Below, in pieces: positions 16,199-20,448 of a stretch of DNA of 20,448 nt. Below the pieces are notes generated by a model. It worked only from the letters and a program-made list of their open reading frames with translations, was not told the origin of the DNA and made no database searches. Numbering within the stretch: the stretch's first letter is position 1; each line of letters begins with the position of its first letter. The position numbers were made by a program, and so were the translations under genes. This DNA is from JAGOTP01 sp964359565 (GTDB lineage: Bacteria > Patescibacteriota > Patescibacteriia > 2-12-FULL-60-25): assembly GCA_964359565.1 (NCBI GenBank), contig CAYHTN010000018.1, positions 1 through 20,448 on the forward strand, read 5' to 3'.

Positions 16199-16228
16199 CC
16201 CCTGGTTAATTTACCGGGGCGTTTTTTT
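16199..16228 (+). terminator. Rho-independent terminator after the 177-aa gene
   Basis: CCCC-T-GGT (16199-16206) pairs with ACCGGGG (16213-16219) with one bulged T, and is followed by CGTTTTTTT. It starts 13 nt after the stop codon. Confidence 0.8.
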
Positions 16229-16230
16229 AC

Positions 16231-16257
16231 GTCATCCTCACGCCGAGCGAAGCTCGG
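16231..16257. repeat. Intergenic repeat fragment: GTCATCC plus a CCGAGC-GAA-GCTCGG hairpin
   Basis: GTCATCC (16231-16237) is followed by the perfect 6-bp stem CCGAGC/GCTCGG with a GAA loop (16243-16257) and then GAGGGAAGG. The arrangement matches a type of palindromic intergenic repeat common in bacterial genomes. It lies between a terminator and a convergent gene, and two shorter GTCATCC copies are at 11013 and 11054. The rest of 16258-16303 shows nothing else. Confidence 0.5.
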
Positions 16258-16303
16258 AGGGAAGGGGCACAGGGGAGGACGGATCGAGCAAGCGGGGCTA
16301 GAG

Positions 16304-16906
16304 CTATTTCCTCATCAACATCCGTAAAATCGTATTCTTCATCGCGGTCCCGTCTGCTTTCTTTTGTCGTGCCAACCCCTCTTCTTCTTGAACGTAGATC
16401 ACTTCCCAATTTTGATAGAGATCTACTAGCTCCTCTTTGGTTGGATAAAACCAACCCTCGCTTGGATGTTCGCGATAGAAATCACCCTCGGGGGTGAACG
16501 TCGCGATCGCATGCACGCCTTTTGTTCGCGTTTTTTGTTGCATTCTTTTGATCAGCGTCTGGGCTTGTAGTTTGGTGAGATGATGGAGGACGAAGGCGGT
16601 GACCATGGCATCAACTTCCTGCTCCGGCTCCCAAACCGAAATATCGGCTTGAATCGTTTGAATCTTCTTTTGATTCAATGCGTTCGCGTACTCCTGAAGC
16701 TTCTGCAGACCCACTTCAGAGGTATCGACAGCGGTGACCTCCCAGCCATGACGCGCTAGCGCAAGCGTATGACGTCCATCCCCTGCTCCAAGATCGACTG
16801 CAGAACCTTGTGGGACGAGCTCCATCAAAAGACGAATAAGCGGATCTGGTTTTCCTCCTCCATAGGGATGAGCGACCTTCATATAAATCGCATCGTAGTT
16901 GGGCAT
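16304..16906 (-). CDS. SAM-dependent class I methyltransferase, TehB-like
   Basis: From the ATG at 16906 the product has 200 residues. Motif I is AVDLGAGDGRHTLALARHG (about residues 36-54), followed by the acidic strand end VTAVDTSEVG. Motif II/post II is IQTIQADISVWEPEQEVDAMV, and FVLHHL follows, where related enzymes read VLMHL. This is the pattern of small cytoplasmic class I methyltransferases of the TehB/tellurite-resistance or UbiE-like kind. The substrate is unknown. The C-terminal part (YPTKEELVDLYQNWEVIYVQEEE) matches the TehB end, where the chain forms a final beta hairpin. A GTG start at 16969 would add 21 residues that look unlike the family start, so the shorter form (MPNYDAIYMKVAHPYGGG) is preferred. 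Confidence 0.85.
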   Translation of the reverse strand: MPNYDAIYMKVAHPYGGGKPDPLIRLLMELVPQGSAVDLGAGDGRHTLALARHGWEVTAVDTSEVGLQKLQEYANALNQKKIQTIQADISVWEPEQEVDAMVTAFVLHHLTKLQAQTLIKRMQQKTRTKGVHAIATFTPEGDFYREHPSEGWFYPTKEELVDLYQNWEVIYVQEEEGLARQKKADGTAMKNTILRMLMRK

Positions 16907-16956
16907 AAAACTAAAATAACCTAAAAGCTTGTTTAGAGATACAGCGAAATTCCATC

Positions 16957-16985
16957 TTGACAGAATCACCGTAAACGATTAGCAT
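16957..16985 (+). promoter_or_regulatory. Sigma-70-type promoter for the GC-rich gene
   Basis: A perfect -35 box TTGACA (16957-16962) and a -10 box TAGCAT (16980-16985) are separated by 17 bp. Transcription would start near 16992 and give a leader of about 165 nt. That is unusual next to the almost leaderless genes nearby, and the leader contains a perfect 34-nt palindrome. It overlaps the upstream region of the divergent methyltransferase gene. Confidence 0.55.
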
Positions 16986-17039
16986 TCTGCGGTTATAGTT
17001 CTCTATTTAGGCATTTGAAAACAAAGAGTTGGACGGAGA

Positions 17040-17073
17040 AAATCTCCGACAAATGGACATTTGTCGGAGATTT
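17040..17073 (+). promoter_or_regulatory. Perfect 16-bp palindrome in the leader of the GC-rich gene
   Basis: AAATCTCCGACAAATG (17040-17055) and CATTTGTCGGAGATTT (17058-17073) are exact reverse complements with only GA between. As RNA this is a very stable hairpin; as DNA it could be an operator. No U-tract follows, so it is not a standard terminator. A second possible stem, GGAGA-AAA-TCTCC (17035-17047), overlaps the left arm and would exclude the large hairpin. The rest of 17074-17157 shows nothing but the ribosome-binding region. Confidence 0.65.
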
Positions 17074-17157
17074 CCCTCGTGCAATTTTCACAACAACGAC
17101 CAAGTCAGCGCCGTCGCGCGAGGGGAAGACGATGCTAGACATCCAGTGAGGAAACCG

Positions 17158-18210
17158 ATGAATGACAAGACCCTCCGTACCCCCCGTCCCGTCACCGTGA
17201 CCTTCGGGGTCGCACAGGAACCCGAGCGCAACCTGCCGCCCCACGGCCGGCTCGTGCTCCGCGACCGCGAGACCTCGCGGTACCTCGGCAGCAGCGTGCT
17301 GATCTTCTCCCTCCCCGGCCTCCGGTCCCTGCTCAGCAACCTCATCGAGCAGCAGCGCCTGACCAGCGACGAGGCGGCGGCGATCGAGGGGCAGGCCCGC
17401 GACGCGCTCCCGAGCGAGATGCACCGCTTCGACAAGCTGCTCATGAGCTACGGCGCCGAGACCGCCCTGCGGGTCATCGACAAGCTGACACGGACGACGT
17501 CGGTGTCGAAGGGGTCCGAGCTGGCGCGATTCGAGCAGTGCGCCAACGCGAAGCTGTGCAACCACACGCACTGCGCCAAGCACGGCGTGCACGGGAAGGT
17601 GATGCTCGAGGGCTTTGAGGACAGCTCGATCGGCCCGCTCCTCTTCTCGACCGCGGTCGCGCAGAAGACGCTCCAGCAGAGCGTCGAGAGCGGCGCGCTC
17701 ACGCCCGAGGACGTGGAGCGTCTCCAGGGAGAGATCTCCCTCACGGACATCTCCGACTCGGAGCAGGCGACTCGCGCCGACCGGATCATCCGGAGTCAGA
17801 GTCTACTCGAGGAGGCGGCCCTCGACCTGGCCTTCGGGGTCACGGTGCCCGAGCCGGCGCGCTTCGTGATCTGCACCCGCCACAGGGACCGGGCGCATGC
17901 CCACTTCTTCGCAACGCTCGCGAGCCTCCAGGAGCCCGGGTACCTCTACACCCGGTTCCAGGCGTTCGCGGTCGTCGACCGCAGCTTCGGTAGCGGCATG
18001 CTGAGCGAGAGCGAGGCGACGCTACTCCGGAGCCAGGCGGAGACGCTCGAGCTCCCGCCCGGCGACGCGGAGGACCCCCTGAACGAGAAGGCCGCGGGCG
18101 AGAACGAGATGCTCAAGATCATGATCGTCGGGAGCCTCCTCATCGAGTCGCTCGGTGCGACGGACGGACACTTCGTCCCGTTCGGCACGCCGAGCATGTT
18201 CCGGATCTGA
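17158..18210 (+). CDS. Hypothetical GC-rich protein, 350 aa, built from three related modules
   Basis: I do not recognise this protein. From the ATG at 17158, preceded by GTGAGGA at a usable distance, it has 350 residues, no signal peptide and no membrane helix. Three diverged copies of one unit can be lined up. Copy 1 starts PHGRLVLRDRE (about 28) and ends LTSDEAAAIEGQ; copy 2 starts VHGKVMLEGFE (144) and ends LTPEDVERLQGE; copy 3 starts AHAHFFATLAS (246) and ends LSESEATLLRSQ. Copy 2 is preceded by a Cys/His-rich segment (C128, C134, H136, H138, C139, H142, H145) and copy 3 by C239 and H242, which suggests metal binding. The end contains LPPGDAEDPLNE. A fourth copy is encoded at 19117-19518. 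G+C is roughly two thirds, far above the neighbours, and third codon positions are nearly all G or C. In-frame ATGs further upstream (17029, 17053) lie in the leader hairpin region and are unlikely starts. Confidence 0.75.
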   Translation: MNDKTLRTPRPVTVTFGVAQEPERNLPPHGRLVLRDRETSRYLGSSVLIFSLPGLRSLLSNLIEQQRLTSDEAAAIEGQARDALPSEMHRFDKLLMSYGAETALRVIDKLTRTTSVSKGSELARFEQCANAKLCNHTHCAKHGVHGKVMLEGFEDSSIGPLLFSTAVAQKTLQQSVESGALTPEDVERLQGEISLTDISDSEQATRADRIIRSQSLLEEAALDLAFGVTVPEPARFVICTRHRDRAHAHFFATLASLQEPGYLYTRFQAFAVVDRSFGSGMLSESEATLLRSQAETLELPPGDAEDPLNEKAAGENEMLKIMIVGSLLIESLGATDGHFVPFGTPSMFRI

Positions 18211-18283
18211 CCGAGCATGAGACTTCCGTGGCGCTAGCCTCGCAGCCCCTTTGGTCCTCATAGGCGGAGAGACTCTGAAACCC

Positions 18284-18329
18284 ACCCAGCTTCGCGCAGC
18301 ACTTGCAACGAACCTGGGTCTCTTTTTTT
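18284..18329 (+). terminator. Probable terminator after the GC-rich gene
   Basis: ACCCAG (18284-18289) pairs with CTGGGT (18314-18319) over a 24-nt loop, and GAGAC further upstream (18269-18273) can extend the stem with GTCTC. Seven T follow (18323-18329). The gap 18211-18400 holds no other gene. Confidence 0.55.
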
Positions 18330-18387
18330 ACAAAAAATTTGCAGATCAAAAATATTTTTCATGCTTCTCTAAAGAGAAAATGTCTTC

Positions 18388-18393
18388 TATACT
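18388..18393 (+). promoter_or_regulatory. -10 box giving a leaderless transcript of the 138-aa gene
   Basis: TATACT ends 7 nt before the ATG at 18401, the same spacing as at 15640. Just upstream is a small palindrome, TTCTCT-AA-AGAGAA (18365-18378), where a -35 box would be, which could be a regulator site. No Shine-Dalgarno sequence precedes the ATG. Confidence 0.5.
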
Positions 18394-18400
18394 TCGAACT

Positions 18401-18817
18401 ATGGCAAAGAAAAAAGAGGGATCCGGACCGCCTCCAATGGGCGCGGATGAAATCAGAAAGCATTTAGATGCGTTTTTAGTTCGAGACGAAAATCCACCTC
18501 CACTCACCGAAGTTTTACCAACGCCTAAAAAACCACCTGGGCCCGCCGAACGATATCGCTCACAAGCGATAAACATCACCAGTCGCGTCAGCACGTTGGC
18601 GGAATTAATTGATGCTGCCGTGAGCGACGTGGATGCTGCAGACGTGGCATACGGCAAACTCGAACTCTCCATCAAAAAAGGAAACAAACACGCAGACATC
18701 AAACTCTTAAAAGATGGGACGGTAGAAGTCGCCTATTTTGAAAACGAGGTACAGCAAGGAGAAGCAGAAATCCATCTTGGACTACGCCGGATTGCGACCT
18801 GGTTCGAAGCAAAATAA
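18401..18817 (+). CDS. Hypothetical protein, 138 aa
   Basis: I do not recognise this protein. The start at 18401 (MAKKKEGSGPPPMG) is chosen because a -10 box lies exactly where a leaderless mRNA would need it; a longer frame back to 18251 runs through the preceding terminator. The first 50 residues are polar and proline-rich (PPPLTEVLPTPKKPPGP) and look disordered. The rest forms a compact domain: a helix (STLAELIDAAVSDVDAADV), strands in GKLELSIKKGNKHADIKLL and DGTVEVAYFENEV, and a final helix, EIHLGLRRIATWF. It looks cytoplasmic. Its base composition is normal for the window, so it is unrelated to the GC-rich gene before it. A terminator follows at 18951. Confidence 0.7.
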   Translation: MAKKKEGSGPPPMGADEIRKHLDAFLVRDENPPPLTEVLPTPKKPPGPAERYRSQAINITSRVSTLAELIDAAVSDVDAADVAYGKLELSIKKGNKHADIKLLKDGTVEVAYFENEVQQGEAEIHLGLRRIATWFEAK

Positions 18818-18950
18818 AATCATGCATTTCTTTGCTTGTGTGATCATTTCCTCTCTATTGAGAAAAAATCTGGAACGGTCCCTGCCACAAGTACAAAAGT
18901 TCTTTTTTAAAGACGGGAAAGCGCTCCTAAACACAATGTCATAAAAAAAG

Positions 18951-18988
18951 AAAAACTCCTCTGAGACACGCTTCTTTGAGGAGTTTTT
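18951..18988 (+). terminator. Strong terminator with an 11-bp stem
   Basis: AAAAACTCCTC (18951-18961) pairs perfectly with GAGGAGTTTTT (18978-18988) around a 16-nt loop, with the T-run included in the stem. It would end the transcript of the 138-aa gene and, given the A-run on the left, could stop transcription from the right as well. The stretch 18818-18950 holds only a doubtful 40-codon frame. Confidence 0.8.
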
Positions 18989-19030
18989 CTGTAAAGATGG
19001 CTCTTTACAGCCAAAAAATCGCTGTTTTTT
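18989..19030 (+). other. Second hairpin with an overlapping alternative stem before a T-run
   Basis: CTGTAAAG (18989-18996) pairs exactly with CTTTACAG (19003-19010) over a 6-nt loop. The end of its right arm, CAGC (19008-19011), can instead pair with GCTG (19021-19024), which is followed by TTTTTT. The two stems exclude each other, which resembles an attenuator arrangement, but the second stem is short. Confidence 0.35.
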
Positions 19031-19033
19031 GCA

Positions 19034-19062
19034 TTGACAGTGCGTCTAAAAATACGTACCTT
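19034..19062 (+). promoter_or_regulatory. Possible promoter for the start-less module gene
   Basis: A perfect TTGACA (19034-19039) is followed after 17 bp by TACCTT (19057-19062), a poor -10 box. The arrangement parallels the TTGACA promoter of the GC-rich relative at 16957. Confidence 0.3.
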
Positions 19063-19097
19063 TAGATAAATATTCTTTTACCAATGCGCGATGGAGC

Positions 19098-19134
19098 TTT
19101 GTTTCTGACAGGATAAAGCCCCCTCGCGCAGGGG
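19098..19134 (-). repeat. Short intergenic repeat reading LYPVRNK on the minus strand, with a GC hairpin
   Basis: On the minus strand 19098-19118 would translate as LYPVRNK (and GFILSETK in another frame). I recall these strings as common in spurious predicted proteins from Patescibacteria genomes, which points to a family of intergenic repeats. Next to it, CCCC-TCGCGCA-GGGG (19120-19134) forms a small hairpin. The recall is from memory and was not searched. The element lies where the start of the next gene should be. Confidence 0.4.
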
Positions 19135-19518
19135 TGTTCACACCAGAATAAGAACAGCGCGTTTCTAAAGAATCCCCGGAGCACTTTCGTAAAGAAAAAA
19201 CCAACGACGACCGGACCACCGACGAGAGCAGAGAAACCGAACGGAGAAGCCTCATTCACACGGTGCGAGTACGGAGGAGATCTCCACGTCCATCTATACG
19301 ATGCGACCGGGACTCTCCTCAGCACCGCCCCTCTCTTCACCCTCTTCCAAGTCGATTTGGTGATGTGTCGTGCCTGCACGGCGCAGACCATCACCGAAGA
19401 CGATCGAGTTCGCCTCATGAGGCAACTCGATCCGGTGAAACTTCCTCCCGGAGGTCACGAAGATCCTCGAAACGCGCTCTTTGAACTATTCGAGCGCGTC
19501 CCACCTCCCGACGCCTAA
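19117..19518 (+). pseudogene. Single-module relative of the GC-rich protein, no start codon
   Basis: The frame is open from a TAA at 19114-19116 to a TAA at 19516-19518 (133 codons) but contains no ATG, GTG or TTG before codon 81 (19357), well inside the conserved part. The product contains CEYGGDLHVHLYDATGTLL, then APLFTLFQVDLVMCRAC, then TITEDDRVRLMRQLDPV and LPPGGHEDPRNALFEL. It aligns with the third module of the 17158-18210 protein (CTRHRDRAHAHFF, then GYLYTRFQAF, LSESEATLLRSQ and LPPGDAEDPLNE). The conserved frame and a terminator just after the stop show it was a gene. The missing start suggests truncation or a frameshift near 19120-19200, where a repeat element lies. An unusual start codon or a sequencing error is also possible. 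Confidence 0.6.
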
Positions 19519-19525
19519 ATCTCCC

Positions 19526-19562
19526 GACTCGACCATCTCTTTGTCCGAGTCCTCTTTTTTTT
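19526..19562 (+). terminator. Terminator after the single-module gene
   Basis: GACTCG (19526-19531) pairs with CGAGTC (19546-19551) over a 14-nt loop and is followed by CTCTTTTTTTT. The T-run touches the stop codon of the convergent TrmB-type gene. Confidence 0.75.
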
Positions 19563-20343
19563 AAGAGAGATCTTCCTCTTTTCCCGTCTCCATTTTGCGA
19601 CTCACGCTCCACAAAAGCTCAAATAGCTGTTTGACCATGTACGACAGCGACGCGCTCTGAACGACCCACGCAGCACCTTCATTTGCGGCCGTAAAAAAGG
19701 CGACCGTTTGATCCCAAAGAAGAATAGAGCAATGAAAATCAAGTTCTTTTGGGAGGAATTTAGCCTCACGCAATTCACGAGCATGGGATGCTTGACTGTA
19801 TTTTTTTATTTCCCTGGTTTCGATACGTAAACTCTTGAGGTAAATTTCCGCCGCGATACGCCGCTTCGTAAAGTGAAAGCGCTCTCCAAGAATATCTTGG
19901 AGATCTTTCGCCGAGACAATTTCATAGATCATTTTTTCTTTGGCGAGCAACGCCTGACGAAAAATATCGGTCATGCGCTCGCGCTGATAAATACGAACAC
20001 GCATTGGAGCAGACTGCTCTGCTTTTAAAGTACGTAGGAGCGGGATCATCTGAGTCACCTCTTGTAGCGTTTGCTCTAATAATGTTTTAAAAGCGATCGG
20101 ATCTCTTGCTTCATAGACGGAGCGTGACTTTCGTTTGGTGACATGAACTACGCCTCGTTTCGCCAAACGCTGAAGCAGCGATTGTGCGGTGGTGAGCGGG
20201 ACAGATAAAAGCCCCGCAATCGGTGTTGCGGTCGTCGCGCCATGCTCCAAGAGAGCCAAATACGCCCGCTGTTCGAGTTCAGACAGGCCAACTTGGCTCA
20301 ATATTTCTTGGATCTCTTTTAATTCGGTTGATGACAATGACAT
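19561..20343 (-). CDS. TrmB-family transcriptional regulator
   Basis: The 260-residue protein starts with a winged helix-turn-helix (about residues 15-80: LGLSELEQRAYLALLEHGATT-type beginning, recognition helix near VPLTTAQSLLQRLAKRG, wing VVHVTKRKSRSVYEA). This is the TrmB arrangement. A linker helix (LEQTLQEVTQMIPLLRTL) follows, then a C-terminal sensor-like domain with VRIYQRERMTDIFRQAL, MIYEIVSAKDL and CSILLWDQTVAFFT. That pattern resembles the phospholipase-D-like effector part of these regulators. TrmB proteins often control sugar or cell-envelope genes. A perfect palindrome lies over its own transcription start, so it very likely represses itself. The target genes are not visible; a divergent gene may begin at the right edge. 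Confidence 0.88.
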   Translation of the reverse strand: MSLSSTELKEIQEILSQVGLSELEQRAYLALLEHGATTATPIAGLLSVPLTTAQSLLQRLAKRGVVHVTKRKSRSVYEARDPIAFKTLLEQTLQEVTQMIPLLRTLKAEQSAPMRVRIYQRERMTDIFRQALLAKEKMIYEIVSAKDLQDILGERFHFTKRRIAAEIYLKSLRIETREIKKYSQASHARELREAKFLPKELDFHCSILLWDQTVAFFTAANEGAAWVVQSASLSYMVKQLFELLWSVSRKMETGKEEDLS

Positions 20344-20367
20344 AACAACGATTTATTTCGTTGTTAT
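20342..20367. promoter_or_regulatory. Perfect palindromic operator over the TrmB-type gene start
   Basis: ATAACAACGA (20342-20351) and TCGTTGTTAT (20358-20367) are exact reverse complements separated by TTTATT. The palindrome spans the start codon and lies directly downstream of the -10 box, the position expected for autorepression. A lone half-site, AACAACGA, recurs at 20420-20427, next to TATAAC (20411), which may be the -10 box of a gene to the right. Confidence 0.75.
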
Positions 20368-20397
20368 TAGTATATATATTTTCTCTCTATCAAGCAA
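20368..20397 (-). promoter_or_regulatory. Promoter of the TrmB-type gene
   Basis: On the minus strand the -10 box TATACT (20368-20373) is preceded after 18 bp by TTGCTT (20392-20397). Transcription would start near 20361, inside the palindrome. The rest of 20374-20448 is AT-rich intergenic sequence with no gene seen. Confidence 0.5.
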
Positions 20398-20448
20398 ATA
20401 GTGTGTTTTTTATAACTTAAACAACGAAAAATAGATAAGCAAAATGGA

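Noticed and set aside
17029..17157. N-terminal extension of the GC-rich protein from 17029
   Set aside because: It would translate the leader palindrome, lacks the GC-rich codon pattern, and the ATG at 17158 has a plausible ribosome-binding site.
16993..17592. Long minus-strand frame opposite the GC-rich gene
   Set aside because: High G+C removes stop codons on both strands. The plus-strand frame shows internal repeats and a homologue downstream, whereas the minus-strand product shows neither.
17615..17869. Arg/Ser-rich frame inside the GC-rich gene
   Set aside because: It is a shadow of the GC-rich gene in another frame; the composition (long runs of Arg and Ser) is typical of such shadows.
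18822..18944. 40-codon frame MHFFACVIISSLLRKN... before the 18951 terminator
   Set aside because: No ribosome-binding site or promoter and no recognisable family. The stop near the terminator could be chance, so it was left out of the gene list.
19062..19418. Minus-strand frame of 118 aa containing ARGLYPVRNK
   Set aside because: It runs antisense to the conserved module frame, and its end is the translated intergenic repeat; it is not a gene.

Overview
The window looks like a chromosomal segment of a bacterium with a small, compact genome, most likely a member of the Patescibacteria (Candidate Phyla Radiation). This is an inference. It rests on many short orphan genes, a FemAB-type enzyme, a DoxX protein and a TrmB-type regulator side by side, a large putative-Ig surface protein whose C-terminal domain I associate with this group, and several promoters placed so close to the start codon that the mRNA would be nearly leaderless. 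No phage, transposase, CRISPR array or rRNA is visible. The sequence contains one assembly gap of 10 N.

Layout: (1) 1-520: the end of a VOC/glyoxalase-like gene, its terminator, a 118-nt imperfect hairpin, a tRNA-Ala(UGC) and a strong terminator. (2) 600-2750: two orphan genes with overlapping or adjacent ends, the second carrying a HEIAGH zinc-protease motif. (3) 2755-9864, all on the minus strand: a secreted phosphodiester-glycosidase (NAGPA) protein, a DoxX membrane protein with cysteine clusters at both ends, a FemAB-type transferase, RuvA, a secreted/lipoprotein beta-protein and an 854-residue five-repeat surface protein. Most of these units have their own promoter or terminator. (4) 9935-16186: a KamA-type radical SAM aminomutase (+), a ZIP metal transporter, RecQ with a LysE-like gene stub just before it, and a Kef-type K+/H+ antiporter broken by the N gap (all minus), then an orphan 177-residue protein (+). 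(5) 16304-20448, an accessory-looking stretch: a TehB-like methyltransferase (-), a very GC-rich gene for a protein made of three related modules, a 138-residue orphan, hairpins, a start-less remnant encoding a fourth copy of the same module, and a TrmB-type regulator with a perfect palindromic operator over its own transcription start.

The most interesting item is the module family in region 5. I do not recognise it. The 350-residue protein at 17158-18210 contains three diverged copies of a roughly 50-60 residue unit (HG or HxH, a hydrophobic strand, a [LY]-rich strand, then a helix ending in L[TS]xx[ED]). A single copy is encoded at 19117-19518, with a matching C-terminal LPPGxxEDPxN sequence. 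The larger gene is far richer in G+C than everything around it and has a perfect 34-nt palindrome in its leader.
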